Source: Chloroflexota bacterium (GTDB taxonomy: Bacteria > Chloroflexota > Anaerolineae > Anaerolineales > E44-bin32). From it: a stretch of DNA of 61,454 nt. Position 1 is the stretch's first letter. Each line of letters starts with the position of its first letter. A program made the translations under genes and the position numbers. The notes beneath the pieces are model-generated. The model had not been told where the DNA came from. It did no database searches and was given only the letters and a program-made list of their open reading frames with translations. The stretch is taken from positions 1-61,454 of the forward strand of contig JADFRG010000015.1 in NCBI GenBank assembly GCA_022561385.1, written 5' to 3'. Positions 15,669-24,967 of the stretch are shown here, piece by piece.

Positions 15669-16199
15669 ATGTCTGCGGCCCAGTTCGCCAATCAGTATTC
15701 TTTCGCCCTCGGCGGCGCGATGTCGCTGGCAGTTCTTGCCATCTGGCTGTTTCGAGACGGCATAACGCTGAACGATTTGCTGGCCTTCGGTGCGCTCGCT
15801 TTCGGCCTGGGGATAGCGTACTTCACCTTCAAGCCCGGGGAGAGCAGTGAAAACTCTCCCGCCGCGGTCCTGGAGGAGATCGGCGCCGGCACTCCAGTCC
15901 TGCTGGAGTTTCAGAGTCCCTTCTGAGGGGGCTGCATGGCAGCCAAGCCCATCGTGGATGGGATCGAACGCAAACATGGCCAGCAGTTGAGGATTATTCG
16001 TCTAAATATTCAGGATCCGGTGGGCGAAGCCTTGCTAGAGCGCTTTGAATTTCGCTTCACGCCGACCTTTATTTTGTTCAATGGGGCCGGCGATGAGCTC
16101 CAGCGTTGGGTAGGTATGATCGATTCCAACGAGGTACACGATCTTCTGGAAGCTGGCTCGAGCGCATCGGAAGCGTCCGAGATAACACCGGAAAAGTAA
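15669..16199 (+). CDS. Membrane-anchored thioredoxin-like selenoprotein (UGGC)
   Basis: A 176-residue protein from ATG 15669. Two hydrophobic segments (about residues 12-28 and 36-53) are followed by a thioredoxin fold: TPVLLEF, then an active site read as F-U-G-G-C-M with Sec86 (in-frame TGA, 15924-15926) and Cys89, KPIVDGIE, RLNI, and the cis-Pro strand FTPTFILF. The TGA replaces the first cysteine of CxxC. Conventional calling would split it into a fragment ending at 15926 and another from ATG 15936. The ribosome site is weak. A small hairpin follows the UGA. It is probably a thiol-disulfide enzyme attached to the membrane; substrate unknown. Confidence 0.87.
15930..15944 (+). promoter_or_regulatory. 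Candidate SECIS hairpin (thioredoxin selenoprotein)
   Basis: Three bases after the UGA, GGCTGC and GCAGCC form a 6-bp stem around ATG; GGG before and CCC three bases after could extend it. It is shorter and closer to the UGA than the E. coli element, so the assignment is tentative. Confidence 0.45.
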
Positions 16200-16204
16200 A
16201 TCAA

Positions 16205-17122
16205 GTGTTGTTTCTATTCTTGGACGGCGTGGGCCTCGGACCGGACGATCCGGAGCGAAATCCATTTTCTGCCGCAGGCATGCCCACTATGGAAGATCTT
16301 CTCGAAGGTCAGCGACTGGTGGAGGATTCGGCTCCATTCGATGGTCAGCGGGCGACGTTGCTGGCGGTGGACGCTCAGATGGGAGTGGAGGGCGCACCGC
16401 AGTCCGCGACCGGACAGGCAGCGCTGCTTACCGGCGAAAATGTTCCCGAGTTAGTTGGGGAGCACTACGGTCCCAAGCCTAACCCGGCGGTGGCCGAAAT
16501 CGTCCGTCGGGACAATCTGTTCAAGAAGGTCCTTGCGCGTGGCGGCTCCGCCGCGCTCCTGAACGGTTATCCCCCACGCTATTTTGAAGCGATTGAGAGC
16601 GGAGTCAGGCTGTATTCTTCAATCCCGCTGGCGGCCACCTCCGCCGGACTGGAACTAATGACGGTACAGGACATGCGCGATGGAAAGGCCTTCTCGGCAG
16701 ACTTTACCGGAGCGGGATGGTCCGAGCAGCCCGGATTCCCCTCCATCCCGATCTACGATCCGGCTCAGGCCGGCCGCCTGCTTGCCCGCGCCGCCGAATC
16801 TTACGACCTGGCCTGGTTCGACTTCTGGCCGAGTGATTTTGCCGGCCATAGGCGCGAGATGACGCCCGCGATCGCCCTACTCGAAAACCTGGACGCCGTC
16901 CTGGGCGGCTTGGTGGAGGCTTGGGGAGCCAGATCCGATCTGATCGTCGTGAGCTCTGATCACGGTAACCTGGAGGACCTTTCGCAGCGCGGTCATACCT
17001 TGAATCCGGTGCCGGGTATGCTGATTGGGCCGATGGAGATGCGAAGGGAATTTGCCAGCGAGCTGAAGGATCTGACCTCGTTCGCGCCCGCAATCCTCAA
17101 GACCCTGTACGGAAGCCCATGA
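16205..17122 (+). CDS. Alkaline-phosphatase-superfamily metalloenzyme (iPGM-like)
   Basis: About 305 residues. Metal-site motifs of the phosphoglycerate mutase/phosphopentomutase superfamily are seen: LDGVGLG at the N terminus, a nucleophile candidate in QSATGQAALLTG, DFAGH, and SSDHGNLED. It lacks the large inserted domain of true cofactor-independent phosphoglycerate mutase, so a short phosphotransfer or phosphohydrolase relative is likely and the substrate is open. The start is the GTG at 16205, 5 bases after the selenoprotein stop; the earlier in-frame ATG at 16106 lies inside that gene. It overlaps the next gene by 4 bases. Confidence 0.8.
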   Translation: MLFLFLDGVGLGPDDPERNPFSAAGMPTMEDLLEGQRLVEDSAPFDGQRATLLAVDAQMGVEGAPQSATGQAALLTGENVPELVGEHYGPKPNPAVAEIVRRDNLFKKVLARGGSAALLNGYPPRYFEAIESGVRLYSSIPLAATSAGLELMTVQDMRDGKAFSADFTGAGWSEQPGFPSIPIYDPAQAGRLLARAAESYDLAWFDFWPSDFAGHRREMTPAIALLENLDAVLGGLVEAWGARSDLIVVSSDHGNLEDLSQRGHTLNPVPGMLIGPMEMRREFASELKDLTSFAPAILKTLYGSP

Positions 17123-17613
17123 CGGTTGGGCCCACCGAGCTCCGATCCGTCCTGCGATTGTGGGCCAGCGGCATCACCGTCGTGACTGCAGGCCGCGGCC
17201 AAATGCTGCACGGGATGACCGTAAGTTCGTTCTCCTCTGTTTCCCTCGACCCCCCTTTGATTTCAGTAAATATCGAACGACGTACGCGCACGTATGTATT
17301 GATGACCGAGGCCGGCGCCTTCGCAGTCAGCATACTTGCCAGCGATCAGCAGGATCTGGCCCGCCATTTTGGCGGGGGTGTACCCGATAGTGAGAGCCGG
17401 CTGGAGGGAGTCCCTTATCGCTTGGGGAAAAACGGCAGCCCGCTGCTCGAGGGTTGCTTGGCCAGCGTGGAGTGCCGCGTCCACGCGACCCTCCCGGCGG
17501 GAACTCACACGGTATTTGTGGGAGAAGTTACGTCTTGGGACACGTCGCACGGCAAACTGCCGTTGATGTACTGGCAGCGCGACTTCAGGTTGATCGAAGA
17601 GAATGCAGACTAG
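17119..17613 (+). CDS. Flavin reductase-like FMN-binding protein
   Basis: A 164-residue split-barrel protein of the flavin reductase family, with the N-terminal FMN-binding pattern GMTVSSFSSVSLDPPL and a terminal strand pair around YWQRDFRLI. Members reduce FMN with NAD(P)H, often for a partner monooxygenase; no monooxygenase is nearby. It overlaps the metalloenzyme gene by 4 bases (ATGA), so the two are co-translated. Confidence 0.9.
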   Translation: MTVGPTELRSVLRLWASGITVVTAGRGQMLHGMTVSSFSSVSLDPPLISVNIERRTRTYVLMTEAGAFAVSILASDQQDLARHFGGGVPDSESRLEGVPYRLGKNGSPLLEGCLASVECRVHATLPAGTHTVFVGEVTSWDTSHGKLPLMYWQRDFRLIEENAD

Positions 17614-17628
17614 AGCACTTGCCCCTAG

Positions 17629-17895
17629 TTAAATTTGCTCGTAACTCGCCACCGGGAGCACAAAAACGGTAGCCCGCCGCTGGCCCGGCTCCTCCGGCTC
17701 GGCCGAATGCTCCCGAATAATCTCCACCACCCCATCGACCTTATCTTCCTCCAGCCCGATCAGCAGAGTCGTATTGCCCCGGCGCAAAAATGCGCCGGTC
17801 GAGGCGATGCGCGTGGCGCGGAATTCCTGCTCGATCAGCGCGCGAAGCACAGACTCGGCATCTTGATCATTGAGAATAACGATCATCATCCGCAT
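17629..17895 (-). CDS. PII-like nucleotide-binding protein, DarA/YaaQ family
   Basis: An 88-residue protein related to the cyclic-di-AMP receptor DarA (PstA, YaaQ). It has the family's opening (MIVILNDQDA), the ligand-site region FRATRIASTGAFLRRGNTT, LLIGLEEDKVDG and the last strand ATVFVLPV. The long loop between the last two strands is shortened compared with DarA. It starts two bases after the stop of the antiporter gene, whose C-terminal domain belongs to the same family. Ligand binding is inferred from the family, not shown. Confidence 0.85.
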   Translation of the reverse strand: MRMMIVILNDQDAESVLRALIEQEFRATRIASTGAFLRRGNTTLLIGLEEDKVDGVVEIIREHSAEPEEPGQRRATVFVLPVASYEQI

Positions 17896-17897
17896 GG

Positions 17898-19784
17898 TTA
17901 TATCGCCTCGTAACGTTCAACTTCGAACACAAATACAGTCGCTCCCTGCACCGTCACCGTCTCCGGCTTCGCGATCGGAATCGGATGGGGTCCTGGGAGG
18001 GCGGAGACGTACTCCACCCGTTCTTTGGCGGCATCCTTGATGGCGGATACCGCCACCGGCAGCATCTCTTCCGCTAGTCCGATAAGGAGAGTGTGATTTA
18101 CATGGGCAAGGAACCCGCCGGTGCTCTTGATGATTGTGCTCGGTATGTTCAGCTGTGATAGGCCGGTCGTAACGGAGTTCAGATCGCGGTCCTGTATGAT
18201 CACCATGAGCAGCTTCTTGATGCGGGCCTCCGTACCAAAATCCAGGATGCCCGAAGGCCAGGCGTCCGGCTCAAGCTCCATGGCGGCGTCTACTTCAGTC
18301 ACTAGCTTCTCCATGGTCGAATCGGTGATTACACCGTCACGCCGGAGTTTTGCGAACATCCCGCGCTGAGCCCGAAGCTCCTCCTTGCGTGCGATAAGAA
18401 CCTCGTCCGCCTCCAGGCTTGGCGATCTCTGGAGTAATTCCTGTACCGATTTGGCCAGCGCCTCGGAGCGATCTCTAAGGATCGGATGCACTCGCTCCCA
18501 TGTATGGAGTGAGATCAAGCCTTCCGTATACATCTGCTTCATATGGTCATGCCCCGAACGGGCTGCCAGGGCTCGGGCCCGCCTGATCTCGTAATCCGAT
18601 TGCTCCTCGCTTTGAGTGACCAGCCCAAGCCGCTTGACGAGCCCCTCCATCGACAGCCCCTGTACGAGCAATGTGAAAAGGACCACACCAAAGGCCATAT
18701 CCAGCAAGGTAGATCGATCCTCCCCCATCGATAGAGGAATGCTCAGGGCAAGTGCCAGCGCGATTGCGCCCCGCAGGCCTCCCCACCACATCACGTGCCT
18801 CCAGTTGGAGGGGATCGGTCGGCCAAGACGAGACAAACCGTAGATTCCGGCCGCACGGCTGACGAGCACCCCCAAGATAGCCCACAGAATGAGCTGCCAG
18901 TTTGATACCAGCCGGGGAAGATCAACCTGCAAACCAATCACCAAGAAAATGACAGAGTTAGCCAGGAAGGCGACGTACTCCCAAAAGTTGAGCACCGCAA
19001 TACGAGTCGTTGGCGACATTTGGCGCCGGCCTACATTTCCTGCAATCAGGCCCGCAGTAACAACCGCTAGTACGCCGCTCACTGCGAGCTGCTCGGCCAC
19101 CAGATACGATCCGAAGGCGAGCACCGTCGTAAGCGTGGTCTCGACTAAGTGATCATCGATTCGAGCCAGAAGCGGGATCGCTATTACGCCCAAAACGAGG
19201 CCAACTAAGACACCACCGCCGCCGACGATGACGAAATCAATGGCACCCTGAACTACGTCGAGCTGACCGGTGCCCATCGCCGCAAGCGCAATCCCGAACA
19301 AGACGATGGCGGTACCGTCGTTGAATAAACTTTCGCCTTCGAGCAATACCTCCATCCGCTTGGGAGCACCAATGCGACGAAAGATTCCCACGACCGAAAC
19401 CGGATCCGTGGCGGCGATCAACGCTCCGAAAACCAATGCCGCGCCTAGCGGGAGCCCCCCGCCGAAGGACACGATACCGCCCGTGATCAGCATCGTGACT
19501 ATGACGCCCGGGATCGCCAGTAGCAGAATGGTGCCGACATTCCTCCTCAGGTGGTCGAAATTGAGGTGAAATGCGGCCTCGAATAGGAGCGGCGGCAGCA
19601 GAATGGCCAGGATCAGTTCTGGAGTGAGCTCAAGCTCAATCGGCGGTCTGAAAGAAAGCGCCAATCCTGCCAGTACGAGCCCAACCGTATAAGGAATGCG
19701 GAATCGGCGGACGACCACCGCCACGATCGAGACGATCAGCAGCAGCTCGAGTATGAGGGTTTCGATCTCAAAGATATCGGTCAT
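17898..19784 (-). CDS. CPA1 Na+/H+ antiporter fused to a DarA-like domain
   Basis: A 628-residue protein. Residues 1-400 hold 12 or so membrane helices of a NhaP/CPA1 exchanger, with the functional motifs ATDPVSVV and SLFNDGTAIVLF. A cytoplasmic helical region (about 400-515) follows, then at about 520-628 a PII-like domain of the DarA family (MVIIQDRDLN, STGGFLAHVNHTLLIG, GATVFVFEVERYE). The fused domain suggests direct control of ion exchange by a nucleotide such as c-di-AMP. It is first in the operon with the free DarA-like protein. Confidence 0.92.
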   Translation of the reverse strand: MTDIFEIETLILELLLIVSIVAVVVRRFRIPYTVGLVLAGLALSFRPPIELELTPELILAILLPPLLFEAAFHLNFDHLRRNVGTILLLAIPGVIVTMLITGGIVSFGGGLPLGAALVFGALIAATDPVSVVGIFRRIGAPKRMEVLLEGESLFNDGTAIVLFGIALAAMGTGQLDVVQGAIDFVIVGGGGVLVGLVLGVIAIPLLARIDDHLVETTLTTVLAFGSYLVAEQLAVSGVLAVVTAGLIAGNVGRRQMSPTTRIAVLNFWEYVAFLANSVIFLVIGLQVDLPRLVSNWQLILWAILGVLVSRAAGIYGLSRLGRPIPSNWRHVMWWGGLRGAIALALALSIPLSMGEDRSTLLDMAFGVVLFTLLVQGLSMEGLVKRLGLVTQSEEQSDYEIRRARALAARSGHDHMKQMYTEGLISLHTWERVHPILRDRSEALAKSVQELLQRSPSLEADEVLIARKEELRAQRGMFAKLRRDGVITDSTMEKLVTEVDAAMELEPDAWPSGILDFGTEARIKKLLMVIIQDRDLNSVTTGLSQLNIPSTIIKSTGGFLAHVNHTLLIGLAEEMLPVAVSAIKDAAKERVEYVSALPGPHPIPIAKPETVTVQGATVFVFEVERYEAI

Positions 19785-19893
19785 GATCGGTCAGGTTACA
19801 ACGAGCCACACCGCTTTCAGGGCCAAAAGCGCCTGAGAACATCATTGTAATTGAGAAGATACGGGTCCGGATCCAAGCGCAGTCCGGGCTCAG

Positions 19894-19922
19894 TTGACCC
19901 CGGACTTTCTGGAAGATACAAT
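19894..19922 (+). promoter_or_regulatory. Promoter of the CBS/transporter operon
   Basis: TTGACC and TACAAT are 17 bases apart. An 8-bp stem (AGTCCGGG/CCCGGACT, 19881-19906) overlaps the -35. The transcript would have a leader of about 140 bases. Confidence 0.65.
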
Positions 19923-20068
19923 CACTGCTCCGCTTGGCGCACTGCGCGCTAGTACTTCCTCGGAATTTCGTAGCTGATCCCGGAGGCGAAAGTCTTCAAC
20001 TCAACGTTCTCAGTCGGGTACGTACCGCGCCTGATCACGGATCGTGACCCCTTCGGAGAGGAGATGTC

Positions 20069-20548
20069 GTGGACCAAATCGGACATTGGATGAAACGTGA
20101 AGTGGTGTCGGTCACCCCCGATGCGACCCTCCGCGAAGTGGCGGCCTTGATTCTCGAGAAGCGGGTCGGCACGCTGCCAGTGGTAGACAATGGAGGGACG
20201 CTGGTGGGCACGGTATCCATTACCGACATCGTCAAGATGTTCTTGCCCGACTTCGTGGCCGTTATGGACGAGATCGATTTCGTACACGACTTCGGCAATT
20301 TGGAAAACGCTTCGGTGGAAGACCGGCAGCGGGCCAAGAGGTTACATGTCTCCGATGTCATGGAGGAGCCCGTCGCCATGGAAGAGGACGCCGGGCTAGT
20401 GCACGCGCTCTCGGTCATGGAGAAACACAATCTGAGGGACCTCATTGTGATTCGAGAGGGGAAGCTGGTCGGGATCGCCTCCCAAGTGGATATCGGGCGC
20501 GCCTTCCTCACCGAATTCACTAAGGAAACCGGCCCGCTCTACACCTGA
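20069..20548 (+). CDS. Two-CBS-domain protein
   Basis: A 159-residue cytoplasmic protein made of two CBS domains (about 7-60 and 92-150; RVGTLPVVDNGG and NLRDLIVIREGKLVG). CBS pairs bind adenine nucleotides and regulate enzymes or transporters. The start is GTG 20069 with GGAGAGGAG just upstream. The last base of its stop is shared with the start codon of the following transporter (TGATG), which makes that transporter its likely target. Confidence 0.9.
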   Translation: MDQIGHWMKREVVSVTPDATLREVAALILEKRVGTLPVVDNGGTLVGTVSITDIVKMFLPDFVAVMDEIDFVHDFGNLENASVEDRQRAKRLHVSDVMEEPVAMEEDAGLVHALSVMEKHNLRDLIVIREGKLVGIASQVDIGRAFLTEFTKETGPLYT

Positions 20549-21834
20549 TGCTCATTAATATTTCTGTAGTACTGCTGTTTGCAGCTTCGTTTGCCGGCAT
20601 CCTCGCCGGCAAAGTACATCGGGCGATTTTCGCCATGCTCGGCGCGGTGCTCATGGTGCTGCTGGGACTTGTGTTGGATTTTTATTCCCAGGAGCAGGCG
20701 CTGCGGGCCATCGACTTCAATACCCTGGGCCTGCTGTTTGGAATGATGGTGATGGTGGCGGTTCTCAAAAACACCGGATACTTTGAGTACGTTGCGATCT
20801 TGATCGCCAAGCGAACCAAAGGGAATCCGTGGATCCTGCTCGTCGCTCTGGGCACCATCACGACCGTTGCCTCGCTATTCCTGGACAACGTCACGACGGT
20901 AATTATCATGGCCCCGGTTACGATCCTGATTGCCGGAATTCTGGGGATCAGCTCCATTCCGTTGCTGATGGCCGAGGCCTTACTCGCCAACACGGGTGGT
21001 GTCGCAACGCTGGTTGGCGATCCGCCCAACATTCTTATCGGATCCGCGGCCAACCTAAGCTTTATCGATTTTGTCGTGAACCTTGGGCCAATCGTGCTTG
21101 CAGCCTGGTTTGTGACATTGGTCTTGATTCGCTTGCTTTTCCGCGAGGAACTGGCCCAGCAGCCCAGCAACCCCGAGGCGCTGCAAGCCCTGGACGAACA
21201 CGAGGCGCTGAAGGATCGTACCTCGGCCAACAAGGTCTTGATCCTCTTGGCGGGTGTCGTCGTGTTGTTTTTTCTCCACAGCACTCTCCATATACAAGCC
21301 GGGCTTGTGGCACTGATCGGAGCGGCCGCGACCCTGTTCTGGTTGCAGCCGGATATCGAAGAGGTGATGGAGGGGATCGAGTGGCCCATCTTACTCTTCT
21401 TTGCAGCCTTGTTTGTGATTGTAGGAGGCGTAGAGGCCTCCGGCTTGCTCGACCTGGTGGGTGGGAGCTTGTCCGATCTTTCCTCTGAAGACGTGATCTT
21501 GATGGGCGTCGCACTGATCTGGGTCGCAGCGATCGCCTCTGCCGTCATTGACAACATCCCGTTCACTATTGCAATGATCCCCATCATTCAGGCGATCGCG
21601 CGACCGGGTCTGGATATCACGCCGCTGTGGTGGGCGCTGGCCCTTGGGGCGGGCTTTGGCGGCAATGCGACCCCGATCGGGTCCACCGCCAACATAGTGG
21701 TCGTCACCCTCAGCGAAAAGACCAAACACCCGATCACAACCCGCATCTGGCTCAGGAACGGGCTGCCGATCTCGATCTCGACCTGTGTCGTCGCCACGAT
21801 TCTGTACGTCGTTTTCTTTGGGATTTTGAAGTAA
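20548..21834 (+). CDS. ArsB/NhaD-type ion transporter
   Basis: A 428-residue membrane protein with about 11 helices, of the ion transporter superfamily that includes ArsB, NhaD and the P protein. Typical repeats are seen: LDNVTTVIIMAPVT and IDNIPFTIAMIP, and the paired motifs GDPPNILIGS and GGNATPIGSTANIV. It could move Na+ against H+ or export an anion; no arsenic genes are near, so NhaD-like exchange is the more likely guess. It is coupled to the CBS protein. Confidence 0.88.
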   Translation: MLINISVVLLFAASFAGILAGKVHRAIFAMLGAVLMVLLGLVLDFYSQEQALRAIDFNTLGLLFGMMVMVAVLKNTGYFEYVAILIAKRTKGNPWILLVALGTITTVASLFLDNVTTVIIMAPVTILIAGILGISSIPLLMAEALLANTGGVATLVGDPPNILIGSAANLSFIDFVVNLGPIVLAAWFVTLVLIRLLFREELAQQPSNPEALQALDEHEALKDRTSANKVLILLAGVVVLFFLHSTLHIQAGLVALIGAAATLFWLQPDIEEVMEGIEWPILLFFAALFVIVGGVEASGLLDLVGGSLSDLSSEDVILMGVALIWVAAIASAVIDNIPFTIAMIPIIQAIARPGLDITPLWWALALGAGFGGNATPIGSTANIVVVTLSEKTKHPITTRIWLRNGLPISISTCVVATILYVVFFGILK

Positions 21835-21838
21835 GGTC

Positions 21839-24217
21839 TCAGATCTCGCTCTGCTCTGCCAGCCGCACCTGCAAACCGGTCACGGTAGCCTCGCTCGTAT
21901 CCGGAAACCGCACCCGGGCGCCGTCTTTATCCCATAATATTTCCAAGCCCCGCCATCTCAGTTTGATCGGCCATGGAAATGGGTTGTGGCCGCGCAACGC
22001 GATCTTGCGTGGAGAGATCAACCGCACCCCCAGCACGTGCAGAAAAAGAGAAAGAGGCGCGACACCCGAACTGTGGCCCCGTTTTCCGATGCCGCCGGGT
22101 CGATCGGGGCGATAAGCCTCCCGGAAGTTTCGATCCTCGTGCAGGGTATAAAGGCAGGCTTGCATCAGTCGGCCCACCAGCTCGGCGGCTTCATCCAGAT
22201 ACCCGTGGTCTACCAGCCCCTCTCCGATCATCAGATTGGGTCGGATTTGGACCGAGGCGTGTTTATAGGCCAATCCATCCGCGGGCCAACCCGGCAGCCC
22301 ATATTCGCGCCAATATCTTCTTTCATTCGTTATGGCCTGCCGCACGAGCCGATCGGCCCGATCTCTATCCGGCACCCCCGCCCACAAGGGGAGCAGGCCC
22401 GTGTGATCCGGCCGAGAGTAGTCGGCGATCCTGACCTCCGTCATCGAGGCCGAACTGAGGCCACGAATCGCGATCGTGTTGATTCGGGCAAAGGTCATAT
22501 CGGAGCTGAAGGTTCCTAGATTTTCCCACCATTGGAAATCCGCTCCAACAAATTGATGGACTCGTTTCCGACTGCCGTCAACTTTGCCATGGATGGAGAC
22601 CACCAGCCCTCGCCGTTCCTGTTCGTCGCCCTTCACCCGCACGATCACTCGGACGTGCGGCTCAAAATCGCGCTCGACATTGATCTCGTACTCACCCCGC
22701 CCAGTGCCCAATCGCGAACCGACTACCGTAACGTCGAGATCGCGATCCTGAGAGAGATAACAGCTCTCCCTCTCGGACCAGGTCCGCTCGATCACTTCCC
22801 GAAGCAATACATGCCGGCTGCTTAGATCAATCTCGAGGACGGTTTGGCTGAGGACCCTGCCAATTTCTACAAGCGCCTGGATCTCTCGATAAAGGTAGGA
22901 GGATAGATCGGGGGTTTCGGCCAGCGCGATGTCCAGCCCCCGCCCCCAGTGATGCAGGCGTTCATAGGCCGGCCAATCATCAAATCCGGCTTGGCTTGCG
23001 CTGTGCCACTCGGGAAACCCGTCTTGATCCTTGTCTTGAGATTCTTGAAACCAACTATCGATGAATCCAACCAACCGCGGGTGCGCGTTAGAGAGGAACT
23101 CGCGGTCCTCAGTGTGCATATAGATTTTCCACGCCAGGGTGGCAAGCAAAGGAACACACGGCATCCCACTCCGCTGTCCACCGAGGCCGGGTTTCGAATC
23201 GATGGACCCATCAGGAGCCTGACTTGCGAGGTAGTTCAGTAAAATCCCTTGAGCCAACTCTGGCGCCGCGGGCAGGATCTGGAGGATCGTCACATAAGCA
23301 TCCGGGGCGGACACTCCATCCCAACCCGGATCGTGGTCCCGCCCATCGGAGTGCGCGGAGTAGCCGCGGTTGGGAGAACGATCGAGCACGATCGAGGCGT
23401 GTGGTAGATGGCGGGTGGGTCCTACAAATGCAGCAATGGAGGTCGTCTGCGCCAGGGCAAATGCCACATCCCAATCTGGATCGCCCGTCTCAAGTTCAAT
23501 CAGCCCCGCGTTGGCCTGTTCGATGCGTGCGATTTCTGCATCCCATTTAACGGACATGAGGTCTCGAGACATGGTGAAAGAGTCTTGCAGCTCACGGCAG
23601 GCGGCGTGAGCCCACATGAACGTTTCGGACGCACCCGGTTGCAACCTCGGTCGCACGCTCAACGCCGGGTAGGGCGCGATCGCCGCCCGGGGACCGCCGG
23701 CGAGGAAAAGTAATGGGGCCAATGCTCCCGTAACTCCCTGCAGCACGATCGTTCCCTGGTGAGAGACGCTGGTCATCGTTTGCGGGTTTTCGCCGGGCTG
23801 AAGCAACGCGTGCAGCAGCATCTCTGGTCGGATCGCTTCAGCGCTGGCGTTGTAAAGTGTGATGCGCCCGCCCATCAGGTTGGACTCTTTTGCCCAGTAC
23901 TCCGCGACAACTTTCAACTCGGAGGTGGGCGCGAAGGAAACCCGGAGATAGTTCGGCAGAAAAGCGCGCACTACGGGCGGCGCGTGGAATTCTGTAGGAT
24001 CGATCAAAGTGTCCTGGCCGAGCCTGAAACCCGGAAAGATGCGCATGTTGTGCGCGCGCAATCCATAGTTGGTTTCAAGCGCAAGCGCAGCGGGCACTCC
24101 GTCTCCGAGGCGCAATTCCCAGATTTGATCATCGACGTAACTGGGTTCGGTCATGCGGGCATCCGCCGCGATGCGGAGCGACAGTGGCGCATCTGCGGTC
24201 AGTTTCCACTCACGCAT
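21839..24217 (-). CDS. GH63-like (alpha/alpha)6-barrel glycosidase
   Basis: A 792-residue cytoplasmic protein with no signal peptide. An N-terminal beta domain (about 1-230) is followed by an (alpha/alpha)6 barrel with candidate acidic residues in DHDPGWDGVSAPDAY, DKDQDGFPEWHSASQAGFDD and the region EGLVDHGY. This layout resembles GH63/MGH1-type and amylo-alpha-1,6-glucosidase-like enzymes. The substrate is not evident. A promoter with TACAAT only 7 bases before ATG suggests a leaderless mRNA. It is convergent with the transporter gene, 4 bases apart. Confidence 0.75.
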   Translation of the reverse strand: MREWKLTADAPLSLRIAADARMTEPSYVDDQIWELRLGDGVPAALALETNYGLRAHNMRIFPGFRLGQDTLIDPTEFHAPPVVRAFLPNYLRVSFAPTSELKVVAEYWAKESNLMGGRITLYNASAEAIRPEMLLHALLQPGENPQTMTSVSHQGTIVLQGVTGALAPLLFLAGGPRAAIAPYPALSVRPRLQPGASETFMWAHAACRELQDSFTMSRDLMSVKWDAEIARIEQANAGLIELETGDPDWDVAFALAQTTSIAAFVGPTRHLPHASIVLDRSPNRGYSAHSDGRDHDPGWDGVSAPDAYVTILQILPAAPELAQGILLNYLASQAPDGSIDSKPGLGGQRSGMPCVPLLATLAWKIYMHTEDREFLSNAHPRLVGFIDSWFQESQDKDQDGFPEWHSASQAGFDDWPAYERLHHWGRGLDIALAETPDLSSYLYREIQALVEIGRVLSQTVLEIDLSSRHVLLREVIERTWSERESCYLSQDRDLDVTVVGSRLGTGRGEYEINVERDFEPHVRVIVRVKGDEQERRGLVVSIHGKVDGSRKRVHQFVGADFQWWENLGTFSSDMTFARINTIAIRGLSSASMTEVRIADYSRPDHTGLLPLWAGVPDRDRADRLVRQAITNERRYWREYGLPGWPADGLAYKHASVQIRPNLMIGEGLVDHGYLDEAAELVGRLMQACLYTLHEDRNFREAYRPDRPGGIGKRGHSSGVAPLSLFLHVLGVRLISPRKIALRGHNPFPWPIKLRWRGLEILWDKDGARVRFPDTSEATVTGLQVRLAEQSEI

Positions 24218-24224
24218 AGCGGCA

Positions 24225-24252
24225 ATTGTAGGGTGGGCTCATGAAAGGGCAA
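24225..24252 (-). promoter_or_regulatory. Promoter of the glycosidase gene, leaderless
   Basis: On the minus strand TTGCCC and TACAAT are 16 bases apart; the expected transcription start falls on or next to the ATG at 24217. Confidence 0.6.
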
Positions 24253-24364
24253 AGCCGCAGAGCCATTCAAACTGAGTCCCGAATCTCGAGGTAGGAGGGT
24301 TCCTGCGCACGAGAGCTTGAATCGGACTTGGCCACCTCGTTTACAATTTGGGTGGGAGATCCAA

Positions 24365-24853
24365 TTGCCGAAATTTGAAGCGCGCAGAGGACTGTACTTC
24401 GAGGAATTTGAAGTCGGTCAGCGGATGAGCACGGTCGGGCGGACGATCACCGAAGCAGATGTCGTCAATTTCGCGGGGGTGTCAGCCGACTACAACTTGA
24501 TCCATACCGACATCGCATATTCGACGGATTCCTTCTTCAAGCAGCGCGTGGCGCATGGGATGCTAGTGTTATCCGTCGCATCAGGACTTGCGATGCGCAC
24601 CGGCCTGCTGGAGGGCACGGTAATTGCCTGGCGCGATATTCGAGACTGGCGTTTCAGCCAGCCGGTCTTCATCGGCGACACCGTCCACGTGGAACTGGAA
24701 GTAGTGGATGCTAAGCCCATACCGAGGCTGGGCGGTGGCCAGGTAAATCTGGGAGTGAAGATCATCAATCAGCACGACAAGACGGTTATGAAGGGGATTT
24801 GGGGCATCCTTATGATGAGTATGCCGGAGGACCCGCCAGATGCATTGACATAA
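24365..24853 (+). CDS. MaoC-family (R)-enoyl-CoA hydratase-like protein
   Basis: A 162-residue single hotdog-fold hydratase. The active-site pattern of (R)-specific hydratases is visible: Asp and His in SADYNLIHTD and the following RVAHGML. Members hydrate enoyl-CoA or dehydrate 3-hydroxyacyl-CoA. The start is assigned to TTG 24365 with GGTGGGAG ahead; an upstream in-frame TTG at 24317 overlaps a possible promoter (TTGAAT, TACAAT at 24342). It stands alone between the glycosidase and the penicillin-binding protein. Confidence 0.85.
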   Translation: MPKFEARRGLYFEEFEVGQRMSTVGRTITEADVVNFAGVSADYNLIHTDIAYSTDSFFKQRVAHGMLVLSVASGLAMRTGLLEGTVIAWRDIRDWRFSQPVFIGDTVHVELEVVDAKPIPRLGGGQVNLGVKIINQHDKTVMKGIWGILMMSMPEDPPDALT

Positions 24854-24967
24854 CTACAGCCCTTAGAGTTTCCGTGCGGCCCCGATCCCACAAGCGATTC
24901 CCTGACCGGTAGGGTTTCCTTTCCATCGCCCCTTCAGATTGACATAATTGCCAGATTTATTGCAGAT

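Noticed and set aside
15936..16199. Separate thioredoxin-like gene starting at ATG 15936
   Set aside because: This ATG lies just after the active-site cysteine; the fold would lack its first strand and active site. It is the second half of the selenoprotein.
20682..21587. Long minus-strand ORF inside the ArsB/NhaD-type gene
   Set aside because: It is a shadow of the membrane-protein codons and shows no family features.
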